Source: Primulina eburnea (lineage: Eukaryota > Streptophyta > Magnoliopsida > Lamiales > Gesneriaceae). Taken from it: a DNA stretch of 64,000 nt. A program made the position numbers and the translations under genes. This document shows positions 1 through 10,532 of the stretch, one piece after another (within the stretch, counting starts at the first letter, position 1; each line of letters opens with the position of its first letter). Where the stretch lies: assembly GCF_022965805.1 (NCBI RefSeq), contig NC_133104.1:27648069-27712068 (forward strand). The letters run 5' to 3'. Under the pieces are notes generated by a model that was not told the origin of the DNA, ran no database searches, and saw only the letters and a list, made by a program, of their open reading frames with translations.

Positions 1-754
1 GGTCAGTAGTTATGTATTTCGGAGGTAATAGCAAGAATCTCTATCATTGGTAGAATTCTCATACAACAACAGTTTCCAAACGACTATTGGAATGGCACCA
101 TTTGAGGCTTTGTATGGTAGAAGGTGTCGATCGCCGATATGTTGGAATGAGATTGGAGAAAAACCATTGGCACAACCTGAATTTGTTGAAGAGATGAATG
201 AAAAGATTGATTTGATCAGAAAAAGAATGAAAGCATCTCAGGATCGTCAAGCTAGCTATGCAAATAAAAGGCGTATACCTTTGGAATTTCAAGTTGGTGA
301 TCAAGTTTTTCTAAAGGTGTCACCATTTCGCGGCACAATGAGATTCGGGAAAAAGGGAAAGTTAGCTCCACGTTATATTGGACCGTATACTATTGTTGAG
401 AGGATCGGTTTGTTGGCTTATCGATTGAACTTGCCGCAGAGTTTGTCTGCTATACATGACGTGTTTCATGTATCTATGCTGCGGAAGTATGAGCCAGATC
501 CATCTCATGTTCTGAGACACGAGAATGTGGAGTTAGATAGTTCTCTTAGCTATGTTGAGTATGCTTTGCAAATTCTTGATCGCAAAGAAAAGCAGCTTCG
601 TAATAAGACGATTCCTCTAGTCATGGTGCAGTGGAGCAAACATGGGACAGAAGAGGCAACATGGGAGCTCGAGGCTAGAATGCGTCAAGAATGGCCTCAT
701 TTGTTTGAGAATGTAACAAATTACTCCATGTACTCTGAGTTTCCTATGTACTAG
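1..754 (+). pseudogene. Element Z: 3' end of Ty3/gypsy (Tekay-like) pol, integrase C-terminus and chromodomain-like tail
   Basis: The translated segment carries the end of a gypsy integrase: an EFSYNNSFQ motif, then [15 protein letters not shown], then the GPYTIVERIG and HDVFHVSMLRKY blocks. It closes with a chromodomain-like tail (ILDRKEKQLRNK, then EEATWELEARMR). In chromoviruses this tail guides integration. The frame is open from about 47 to the stop at 752-754. Just upstream, codons at 26-28 and 29-31 are stops in the same frame, so the polyprotein is broken, and the rest of the element lies outside the window. The polypurine tract and 3' LTR follow directly. The Tekay assignment rests on similarity of these blocks to elements C, E and F here. 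Confidence 0.85.
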
Positions 755-826
755 CAGTATTGTAAATTTGAATTCCTTTTATCTTATTAGTATTGAATGT
801 TCTGATTTCGAGGGCGAAATCTTTGT

Positions 827-839
827 TAGAGGGGGAGAA
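827..839 (+). promoter_or_regulatory. Polypurine tract of element Z
   Basis: A purine-rich run (AGAGGGGGAGAA) directly precedes the TG of the LTR at 840. This is the usual plus-strand primer site for reverse transcription. Confidence 0.75.
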
Positions 840-2608
840 TGTGATGACGTGATATTAATTACTCAATTATTTGGCAAGAATTGATATTAATTATTTTAAA
901 GTGCGAAATTAAAATAATTAAGCCAAATAATTATATTTGTGTGTTAAAAATATGTATTAGAAAATATCGGAATTATAGACGATATTAAAATACATATTGA
1001 TGTTTAATAGCACACGGGAGTTGTAAATATTTGGACAGGGTCACATTCTAGTTTTGGGCTAAATAATTGGATACATGTATATTGTGTATTTGGAGATGGG
1101 TTATTAGGAAGCCCTTTTCCCTAAGCTCAATTTAGTTTCTCCTCAAGCTTCTCGTTTCTTCTTGTCTCTTCTCTTCCATCCATTTTTTCTTCTCCATCGC
1201 GAGCAGCTAGTCGCCTCTTGCTGCTAGGAAGTGGATCTCCATAGCTCTCCCAAAGTGTAAAGAGGTTGATTCTAGCTTTCTTTCAGCTCAAAGGAAGCTT
1301 TTGAAGGTAATCCCTAAGCCTAGGTTTCAAATTTTGTCCATGGAAGAAATTGGTTACTGTTTTTCGAGTTGCAGATTTGTTGGCTTCTGATTTTCGGGTT
1401 TCTGTGTGTATTGCACTAAGAATCTTGACTTGTGGTTCAAAGAGCACTTATTGCTCTATGTCTAGGCTTTCTGTAGCCGCTGACGAAATGGAATTCCAAT
1501 TAAAAACGGATTGATATGATTTTTCTACCATAATGTGTCAAAAACCGAACACTGTACTGATGCGTGCAGAAGACATTCTGTAATTCGGGTTTGTGACCTG
1601 TTTTCACTCGGATTCTGGACTTGTGATCTATATGAAAGTTGTAGAGCTATGTCTTGTCTTCGAAACGATAATTGACCCGTTGAATTCCATTAAGAATTGA
1701 GGGAGTTATGCTCATTTTACCGAAACTGCTCAGTCTGGGAATTCAGTCCGCGAGTCTGTGAGTAACAGCATGTTCTTGCTTAATTCTGGAATTATCTACT
1801 AAGAGTTTGGGAATGATTTCTTCTAAGAAAACTTAAATATTTGAGTTTTCTTTCATTTACAATTGGCGGATTTTGTATTGGATCAATAATTAATTAGATA
1901 TGAATTTTATGCTACAAGGCGTCGAACCAGAATCTGTACAGATTTATTGTTTTCAAAGTTTCTTGTTTTTGGTGTTTATCAGCATCTAGATGACGGATTT
2001 TTGTGTCGGTATCTTCTGATGAAATGTGGGATTTTGAGTTCGGATTTCAGCCATATATGATAAGTGTAATTCGGTTAGGTTTTGATTGAGTTATGACCTT
2101 AAAATCGATCCTAGGTACAAGCTGGAATTTGTAAATTGTAATTGGAGAAGAGTTGAGTATTTAATTGATGAAAATAAATTAATTGCCACAGGTTTTGATA
2201 ACCAGGAAGCGCCGAGGTCTTCGTAATTATTGTGGTAATTTAATTTGAAGGTTAAGGTACGGATTGATCGATTTCTTACAGCGTCTATGTCGACCTGTAA
2301 TGTAATTGATGTGAGTTAATTGATTTTATGTGATTATGTGCTCTTTGTGGAATTTGGATGCAAATTTAAGCTTATTCCTCATTTTCTTAAAATAAAACAT
2401 GATTTTCAAATATATTGGAATAATCTATGGATTGATATACATTGTTGAACACACATTCATATTGAGCCCTTCAGTTATTGGTACCCGTTGATTTTCGATT
2501 GAGATCTGTATATGATATTATATTGTGTCTTGTGGATTTTGGGCACCTTGACTCGATCCGGCTTAGGTAGTTGCTGGCATCAAGTGTGAAGCCATATCAC
2601 CAGACACT

Positions 2609-2648
2609 GTCCGCTGAGTCGTGGACAGGTCCGCTGAGTCGTGGACCA
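2609..2648 (+). repeat. Two tandem 20-bp units in the Z LTR
   Basis: GTCCGCTGAGTCGTGGAC occurs twice in direct tandem with a 20-bp period. Each unit begins GTCC and ends GGAC, so it can form a small hairpin. Confidence 0.8.
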
Positions 2649-2841
2649 GCTCGAGCATATTATGATTGTTGATATCGATCCTTTGACTCCTGATATCCAG
2701 ACATCTTGCACCCGTACATGCATTGCATTGATTTCATTACATGTCATTTATATATGCTGTAATTTATTTGATCTTCGTACTGGGGTTTGACCCCTGTCCT
2801 TTGGGACTGCTGTGGTTTGTTCTGTGTTTCCATAGCAGGTC

Positions 2842-2846
2842 ATGCA
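2842..2846. repeat. Left target-site duplication of copia B (ATGCA)
   Basis: ATGCA precedes the 5' LTR and the same five bases follow the 3' LTR at 12560-12564. This shows a single clean insertion. Confidence 0.9.
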
Positions 2847-4871
2847 TGTTAGAGTAGGTGCACGTCGAGCCAAGTGTTGGCCGACTGTTCATGATGAAAC
2901 TCTTTGTATTAAACGATCTTTATTTTAATAATATTTGAATTTATTAATTTGGCGCATCTTTATCTTTATACCCATGCGAGTTGCATAGATAAAGTCCTTG
3001 AATATACAAATAGTAGAAAGAATATGAGATGCTCATATGATGAGTATCATGAAACTCATATTTGTAATACTGTATATTCTAAACGGTTCCTAGTCGATTC
3101 AGCCGCCACTAAGAAGGATATAGGCCGCTCGAGTTAGAGACTAGTATCTGCGATGTGAGTACCATGTTTCATTGGTAGGGGACATTGTGATGTCCGAGCA
3201 TGCAGATAGGTGCTCCTTGTAGAGTGCACTGAACAACCCTCTATAAAGGACTTTCCAAGTAGTTCTCACTTATCGAGTGGAAAAGTCCTAATTTGTGGTT
3301 GTACACCATTAGTCCTTATGACCCGGGACAACATTGAGACTCTATGTGCTAGCGTTTCACTTTGACTTGTTTACCGACTCTTATGGGGTCATCAGCTGGC
3401 AAGGTTGGGTGTTACGGCGAAACACATAGGAGTCGATGCATTGTAGCCGGGGATTCACCGCTTACCTACGGGTATGGATATCCTGTGTGTTTTTCATGTA
3501 TGTGTGGGTTGAAATCTCTGATCAGAGTATGGTGGTAATTGTGAAAGGGGTTTCATAGATTACACCATCGATGCAACCACAACATGACACATAGTATCGA
3601 TACATTGACAACTCTCGATAAACCAATAGTTGTCGAGTCGGTCGGGATATAAGAGCTGAAGGGACCGTACTGTACGCTAACCATAATTGAATGGTTCTTG
3701 CAGGCACTATCATGTGATACCTAGGGAATCACGTAAGCGATGCTGCTAGGCGTTTAACGTGATTGGTTGGGTACTATCAGACTTGAGTTCTGACGTCCTT
3801 ACTATCAAGGAGTTGATAAGTAAGAATGGAGCAATTGGGGTATGCTCGAATAAAGACATGTTTAGTCCGAATCACATAGAGATGTGAACCCACGGCTAGT
3901 TGTATCAATGAACCATTGAGGGCCACACAAGTACTAGCTTTGTAAATCCCGATGAGAAGTAAAATAGTTCAATGTGTTGAACGGCTTATAAATGTGTTTA
4001 TAAGCGTAAAGAAAAATAGATGTATGACTTCTATGAGAGAAATATAAATTTTAATTTATGGAAGTGTTCCTAGATTAAAATTTGGCCAAGTGAATAATGT
4101 ATTTGAAAATTGTGATTTTCATAAACATTATTGTGGACTAAATTAAATTAATTCAAGTGTTGAATTAATTAAACACTAGTGGGCCTAGTAGAGTCCAAAT
4201 AATTAAATTAATTCAAGTGTTGGATTAATTAAATAACATTGGGCCATGTAGAGCCCAATTGGAAATAATTATTTAACTAGTGGGCTTGAGTAAAATCAAG
4301 TAAAGTTTAATTGGGCCCAAAATGTTTGAGACAATTAAAAGAGTCCATGGGCCTTGTAAAGGTTACAAGCCCATTAGGTTTTGCATGCTTGGGAGGTGAA
4401 GGGTCTTGAATACTTTTAATAAAATAATGCATGGCATGTGGATCAACTTTTGGCATAACCAAGACTAATCTTCCCTCCCTCATTCCAAGAGTTTGCCGAA
4501 ATTTTTAAAAAAAATTCTCTCAAAAATATTCTCTCATTTTGTTCTTCAAGTGTTGAAGAATAAAAGTCTTCTCCTTGAAAAATCTTCTTGCTTTTCTAGT
4601 GCAAAGCAAGAAGGGATTTACATAGCTTGTGGTGGGCTTAATTTTGGAGGTGGAAGCTTGTAGATTTTCATCCATACAAGAGCTAAAGTGTTTACACTTT
4701 AGTTGGTGCCATTCATCAACTCTAAGGGGTTGATAGGTAAATCACTTGAACACCCTATGAATGAGTTTTTGGTGTTTATTGTATTTTGCTACACAAATGT
4801 ATAGGGGCCGAAAATTTTAAAATTTTATGCTTCCGTTGCTTATTTTCGTGCTCCCTAAATCGTTCCTTTCA
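2847..4871 (+). repeat. Copia B 5' LTR
   Basis: Begins TGTTAGAGTAGGTGCACG and ends CGTTCCTTTCA. It matches 10533-12559 throughout with scattered single-base differences. A TATAAAGG string at 3242 is a possible promoter, not assigned with confidence. Short open frames inside both LTRs lack a plausible ATG start and are not genes. Confidence 0.95.
4142..4258 (+). repeat. Imperfect tandem repeat in the copia B LTR
   Basis: Two units of about 62 bp, each built on AATTAAATTAATTCAAGTG followed by TTAATTAAA and a GGGCC...GTAGAG block. The 3' LTR has the same pair near 11824-11940. Confidence 0.75.
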
Positions 4872-4873
4872 AG

Positions 4874-4886
4874 TGGTATCAAGAGC
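4874..4886 (+). promoter_or_regulatory. Primer-binding site of copia B
   Basis: TGGTATCAAGAGC lies two bases after the LTR end. It matches the plant initiator tRNA-Met site TGGTATCAGAGC except for one inserted A. Confidence 0.85.
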
Positions 4887-6186
4887 TATGGTTACCATTT
4901 TGTGTAGCATAATACAATAATATTATGTTGAGATCGATTTCTAACCGCTTGAGAATTTTTGTGCATGAAAATCCATAAGGCCGAAAATTTTTGGAATCAA
5001 AACAAAAAAAAAAATATTTTTTCGGGCAGCATGTTGCTGTCCGAGGGCTGCCCGAGCTGCCCTGAAATTTCGGGCAGCAAAGGGCAGCCCGAGGGGCTGC
5101 CCGGAAAAGTGCAGTTTTTAAATAAAAAAAATTTTTTTTTTGTTGCCGGAATCTGGCGACGGCGATGACGACTAGAGTTTCCAAAAGTGTTTTGGACAAT
5201 ATTAGTGTCATGGGCCTTGAGATGTTGAGCCATTGGATGGCCAACATAATTTGTGAAATTTAAATGGGCCAAAACATTTTTGGTGAAAAATGTTTTTTGG
5301 GCCCTTAAGTTTAAATTTACAATTGTTGCACATATTTTCTCATAAAATAAATAATTGAAGTTGGACTTTAATTATTTATAGTAAATTGTGATTTACAAGA
5401 AATTCGATTATAAATAAATTAATTTGAAAGTAGACAAAGAAGTTTGTATACTTTGTTAATTTAATTTATAATTGTGGCGGTTAGTGAGTGGATCAAGATA
5501 TATAATATTGGATCAATTAATTATTGTGATAATTAATTGATGGTGTATGATATGTGATATTATGCATGAAGGATGATCAAAAGCCCAAGCCCAATTTGCT
5601 AGGTGTATGCTAGGATATTTGTGTTGAATGATTGTAATAATTATCAATTTAAAGTGGGCTTGGTTTATGGTCCGTTCCCACCCCATGAGATGTATCCCTA
5701 TGTGCCATGGATATTTAATTGTAAATATTAGAATAGTGGAAGATCAAGATTGGAAGATGGTGGCCTTGGTGATTATGAAGATCGAAGACATGTAATATTG
5801 GATGCTAATGTAATAACGTAGTTGCATTTGCATCCCGTGCATTTACCCTAGGATTGGATCTAGGCCCGTGTTTAGCTCACACGGGCCATTAGTTTTGGGG
5901 CAATTGATCATCCTTGTACTGTTTTCTATTTATAATATATGTATGATATGTTATAAATAATGAGTATGTGCGTTATTATTATTATAATAACAAAGTTGCA
6001 TGAATCCGGCAAACATACGATCAAACATGGCGAGCTTTTAAAATAAAATTAATGATGAGACCTTTCAAAATTAAAAACCCTCATTTTGAATAAGATTCAA
6101 AATTAATATCAAGTCCGAAAAGGGGAATTATAAATTTGTTTATAATTTCCTTGTCTTCCATCGACAATGGATGCATGATGAACGCT
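4887..6186 (+). other. Copia B untranslated leader, 5' part
   Basis: About 1.3 kb between primer site and hairpin array with no credible gene. It holds GC-rich palindromic repeats at 5045-5102 and AT-rich DNA elsewhere. Short frames crossing the GC-rich repeats on both strands are by-products of the palindromes. Confidence 0.7.
5045..5102 (+). repeat. GC-rich palindromic repeats in the copia B leader
   Basis: GGGCTGCCC (5045), GCTGCCC (5056), GGGCAGC (5072), GGGCAGCCC (5082) and GGGCTGCCC (5094) alternate in orientation. They can pair into one long hairpin or into alternative short ones. Confidence 0.8.
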
Positions 6187-6567
6187 ACCCGTACTCGGGG
6201 CTCGGCTCATATTATTGAAGGGGCCCTGGGTGCCGGAAAGCTGTGACATCCATTGACATTGTGATGTGAACTACGTGGAACTCCCATGATTTCGGCTCAT
6301 ATTATTGAGGGAACTCATGGCGACCGTCCATTAAGGTTCAATATCGATGGGTTAGGCTTGACACGTGAAGATGAACGACGTCATATTATTGGGTCCTAAT
6401 CAAACGTGAGACAAAAGTATACGTAGAGGGTTGCATAGCGATGCAATTGGAAACTACCTTTTAGGAATTGTGATTGGCCGATATTATTCGGGATCACAAT
6501 TCGCTGATTGGACCTTACGTACCTACTGAGGAAAGTGTTTCCCGTTTTCACTAGAGGGTAGTGAAAA
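6187..6567 (+). ncRNA. Hairpin array in the copia B leader with repeated ATATTATT loops
   Basis: Four hairpin-like units carry the octamer ATATTATT at the apex: 6209-6216, 6299-6306, 6383-6390 and 6481-6488. Unit 2 pairs CCATGA (6284) with TCATGG (6315) and closes the loop with CTC/GAG. Unit 4 pairs GAATTGTGAT (6465) with ATCACAATTC (6493) and closes it with CCG/CGG. Unit 1 pairs ACCC with GGGT plus GGGCTC with GGGCCC. Unit 3 is weaker (CACGT with ACGTG). Further perfect stems lie at 6431-6446 (TTGCAT/ATGCAA), 6530-6542 (GGAAA/TTTCC) and 6545-6567 (TTTTCACTA/TAGTGAAAA). The array ends 113 nt before the gag ATG. A role as packaging, dimerisation or translation signal is inferred. Confidence 0.6.
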
Positions 6568-6680
6568 TGTCAAAACAGTGGGAGCGATAATTTATAAAGT
6601 AAAAGTCCAAACTTTATATCTTATTAAATATTTTAAAATAGTCATTAACATTTATCTGTTTTACTTTTCAGTACAAATCT

Positions 6681-8501
6681 TTGACAATGTCATCAATTCG
6701 CAACCCGTTTTCCGTTATTCTCGAAAAACACGTTCTAACCGGACCTAACTATATCACTTGGCTAAGAAATCTAAAGATTGTCCTAAACTCGGAGAAAATT
6801 GCATACACACTGACTGAGTCGCCCCCTGCTGAGGCTCCGACCAGCTGCACTCCTGAGGAATTGCAGACCTACAAGGATTGGTGCGACCATGACTTGAAGG
6901 CGAGGTGTTACATGCAGGCTTCGATGAACGATGAGCTGCAAAGGCGATTCGAGGATGCTAAGAATGCTGCTGACATTCATATGCACCTCAAGGAGCTCTT
7001 CGGTGAGCAAACTCGGCCTTTGAGGCATGCCACAGTAAAGGAGCTCATCACTTTACGCATGCGAGATGGGACTTCGGTCCATGAGCATGGCCTAAAGTTG
7101 ATTGGGCTCGTGGACAAGCTTGTTGGCATGGATTTGATCTTGCCATCGGAGTTGACCACGGATGTGCTGCTGCTGTCGCTGCCTAGCTCTTTCGATCCTT
7201 TTGTCGTGAACTTCAATATGAACAAGCTCGAGCCCAGCCTTGAAGAGTTGGTGAACATGCTTGTGACTTTTGAGTCCACCATCAAGAAGGAGAAGCCGGT
7301 TCTTTATGTGGGCTCTTCATCTGGCACGAAGACCGGTCCACTTGGGAAGGGAAAGAAGCGTTCTTTCAAGCGCCCCAAGAAGAGCGAGCCCTTGAAGAGG
7401 CAGACTCCGAGTCCCGTAGTGGCAGCTGCGCCAGCCAAGGCTGAGAAGACAGTTGACATCTGTCATCACTGCAAGAACCCTGGACATTGGAGGCGTAACT
7501 GCAGGGAATATCTTGCCCATAAGGGTTCTGGCAAAGGTATGTTTTACATTGAAGTAAATATCTCCATTAACTCTACTTCTTGGGTATTGGATACCGGCTG
7601 TGGCTCACATCTCTGTAATGATTTGCAGGTGATGGAAAGAAGTAGGAAGCTCAGAGAAGGTGAGACCTTCTTGAGGATGGGCAATGGAGCAAGGGTTGCT
7701 GCCAAGGCTGTGGGAGATGTTTATTTATGTTTAAACAATGATTTTAAGTTGGTTTTGAGAGATGTTTTATTTGTACCAGACTTGATTAAAAACATTATTT
7801 CCATTCCTATGCTTGATATTAATGGATTTTCTTGTTTATTTGGCAAAGGTGTTTGCAATATTTACAAGAATGAATGTTTAGTTGGTACCGGTGAACTTGA
7901 AAACAATCTCTACACCTTAAAATTAAAAGATATTCCACTTAACAATGTCCAAACGATAACAACAACAAATAAGTGCAAACAAGATACTCTTAATTCGGCA
8001 CAATTATGGCATGCTCGATTTGGTCATATTTCCCTAAGAAGGATGAACAAGCTAGTGGGAGTTGGCATGTTTGATATGTCCGATATTAATGCTCTCACGA
8101 CTTGTGAATCCTGTCTAAAAGGAAAGATGACCAAAATTCCCTTTAAGGGCCATGCGGAGCGAGCCAAAGGGTTATTGGATTTGATCCATACCGATGTGTG
8201 CGGTCCGCTTAGCATCACCACTAAGCATGGACATTCCTACTTCATCACCTTTACCGATGACTTTTCGAGGTATGGGTATGTGTATTTGATGAAATACAAG
8301 TCTGAAGCCTTTGAAAGGTTCAAAGAATTCAGAAGTGAAGTAGAGAAACAATTGGGACGAAGCATCAAGAGACTTCGATCGGATCGAGGTGGTGAGTACT
8401 TGAGTGCCGAGTTCCAAGAGTATCTTAGTAGAGAATGGGATTCTCTCGCAGTGGACTCCGCCCGCTACACCACAGTTGAATGGTGTTTCGGAGCGTCGTA
8501 A
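6681..8501 (+). pseudogene. Copia B gag, protease and first part of integrase
   Basis: A 606-codon frame starting at the first ATG after the leader. In order: a UBN2-type gag (residues about 10-215), a CCHC zinc knuckle (C261, C264, H269, C274), an aspartic protease site DTGCGSH (D304), the GAG-pre-integrase block LWHARFGHISLRRM, then the integrase core with HTDVCG (D505) and SDRGGEY (D568). One extra base near 8431-8436 shifts the frame, so the last about 22 residues are nonsense. The true continuation is the next segment, in another frame. The product would be the capsid, protease and a truncated integrase. The break prevents a full Gag-Pol. Confidence 0.9.
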
Positions 8502-9246
8502 CCGGACTTTGATGGACATGGTTCGGTCTATGATGGGGTTCACGGAGTTGCCGCCATCCTTTTGGGGATATGCGCTTGAAACAGCGGCACTGTTGTTGAA
8601 CAATGTCCATACAAAGGCAGTTGACAAGACTCCATATGAGATATGGATGGGTAAGCCTCCCAAGTATTCTTATCTTAGAATATGGGGGTGTCCTGCTTAT
8701 GTGAAGCAGACAGTGGGAGATAAATTGGATAGTCGATCCATTTTATGCTACTTTGTGGGATATCCAAGGAATTCCGTTGGATATTGTTTCTATCATCCCC
8801 AAGAAACAAAGGTGTTTGTTTCTAGGAATGCAACCTTTTTGGAAAAGGAATTTCTATTGGATAGAAAGGACGAGATGATAGAACTCGAAGAGGTTCGAGA
8901 GGCACCCACAGTTGTAGAACCCACACCCAATGAGCTAAGTGAGGAGATACAAGCTCCTAGGAGATCCGAGAGGATCTCGAGACCACCTATGAGGTATGGT
9001 CTGCTTCTTGAAGAGGGCCATGATGAGCCTAATCTTGGATGTGATCCAAGGACCTTCAAGGAAGCGTTATCGGATGCTGATTCATCCAAGTGGCTTGAAG
9101 CAATGGAATCTGAGATGAATTCCATGCATTCGAACCAATCGAACCAAGTGTGGAATCTTGTGGATCCACCTGAGGGAACTGTTCCCATAGGATGTAAATG
9201 GATTTACAAGAGGAAACTTGGGGCGGATGGGAAGGTATTGACTTGA
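8434..9246 (+). pseudogene. Copia B integrase C-terminal half and start of reverse transcriptase
   Basis: Continuation after the frameshift. It starts at NGILSQWTPPATPQLNG and carries GVSERRNRTL with the third integrase acidic residue, then TPYEIWMGKPPKYSYLRIWG, the RRSERISRPP linker and the first RT block (WLEAMESEMNSM, then VPIGCKWIYKRKLG). It ends in a TGA at 9244-9246 right after KVLT. In related copia elements about 45 more RT residues (the KARLVAKGY block) stand before the QMDVKTAFLNG motif. Here that block is missing. Confidence 0.88.
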
Positions 9247-9267
9247 ACATCGCAACTGGAGAAAAAG

Positions 9268-10518
9268 TTGCAGATGGATGTGAAGACAGCCTTCCTTAAT
9301 GGGGATATTAAGGAAGAAATTTACATGTCTCAACCTGAAGGGTTTACATCCATCGGAAGTGAGCATATGGTATGCAAACTTCAAAGATCTATTTATGGTC
9401 TTAAGCATGCATCGAGGAGCTGGAACCTCAGATTCGATAGTACAATCAAAGAGTTTGGTTTTACTAAGAATCCTGAGGAACCCTGTGTGTATAAGAAGGT
9501 CAGTGAGAGTGCTGTGACATTCCTTGTTCTTTATGTTGATGACATTCTACTCATTGGGAATGATGTAGGAATGTTGCAATCAACAAAGATATTGTTAGCA
9601 AGTAAGTTCTCAATGCAGGACTTGGGTGAAGCATCTTTTGTATTGGGAATACAGATCTATAGAGATAGATCAAGAAGATTGCTTGGTCTCACCCAGTCCA
9701 CATACATTGATACCATCGTGAAGAGGTTCTCGATGGATGAGTCCAAGAGAGGACATCTACCAATGTGTCATGGCGTGTCCCTATCCAAGTCGATGTCTCC
9801 CAAGACTGATGCAGAGATAACGGCGATGACACGAATTCCGTATGCTTCGGCTATTGGTAGTATCATGTATGGGATGATATCTACACGTCCTGACGTGGCA
9901 TTTGCACTAAGTGTAGTGAGTAGATATCAATCCAACCCTGGTCTTCCACACTGGAAAGCTGTGAAAGACATCCTCAAGTATTTGAGAAGGACCAATAAAT
10001 TGTTCTTGGTCTATGGGGGTGGAGAACTGAAATTGGAAGGCTATACTGACTCTAGCTTCCAAAGCGATGTTGATGACTCGAAGTCAACCTCCGGATTCAT
10101 ATTCATGCTCAATGGTGGTGCTGTTTCTTGGAAGAGTTCCAAGCAAGACAGTACTGCGGATTCCACCACTGAGGCAGAATACATTGCTGCATCGGCTGCA
10201 GCAAAGGAGGCTGTTTGGATTAGGAATTTTGTCCAAGAGTTGGGCGTCATTCCAAATGGAGTTGCTCCTATCCCGGTGATGTGCGACAACACGGGAGCCA
10301 TAGCTCAGGCAAAGGAGCCAAGGTCTCATCAGAAGTCCAAACACGTATTGAGAAAATACCACATCCTCAGAGAGATCGTGGAACGAGGAGAAGTGTCGAT
10401 CGACAAAGTCGGCTCCGCAGATAATGTTGCTGATCCACTAACTAAGCCTTTACCAGGACCATCATTCGAGAAGCATTGCGAATCAATGGGTCTTAAGTAT
10501 ATGGGTAGTTGGCTCTAG
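9268..10518 (+). pseudogene. Copia B reverse transcriptase (remainder) and RNase H
   Basis: Starts inside RT at QMDVKTAFLNGDIKEE and continues through YGLKHASRSW and the catalytic LYVDDILLIGND (YVDD), then the RNase H region with YTDSSFQSD, STSGFIFMLNGGAVSWKSSKQ and TTEAEYIAAS. It ends DPLTKPLPGP followed by HCESMGLKYMGSWL and a stop at 10516-10518. 416 codons are open. The N-terminal part of the RT fingers is deleted relative to the family, so the enzyme should be inactive. The polypurine tract and 3' LTR follow within 15 bp. Confidence 0.9.
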
Positions 10519-10520
10519 TG

Positions 10521-10532
10521 CAAGTGGGAGAT
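10521..10532 (+). promoter_or_regulatory. Polypurine tract of copia B
   Basis: CAAGTGGGAGAT directly precedes the TG of the 3' LTR. GTGGGAGATTG is the usual form in plant copia elements. Confidence 0.8.

Larger units (their letters stand above)
840..2846 (+). mobile_element. Element Z 3' LTR, first part (split by copia B)
   Basis: The LTR opens with TGTGATGACG right after the polypurine tract and is cut at 2846 by copia B. It resumes at 12565 and ends in CCTCACA at 12993. Terminal TGTGA and TCACA are inverted repeats, as expected of an LTR. The two parts sum to about 2.44 kb. No coding sequence is seen in it. The CT-rich stretch near 1130-1200 resembles the start of a transcribed leader, but no clear TATA box was assigned. 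Confidence 0.85.

Noticed and set aside
2949..3137. 62-codon open frame repeated at 10635-10823
   Set aside because: It is present because both copia B LTRs share the sequence; it lacks an ATG at the listed start and has no domain.
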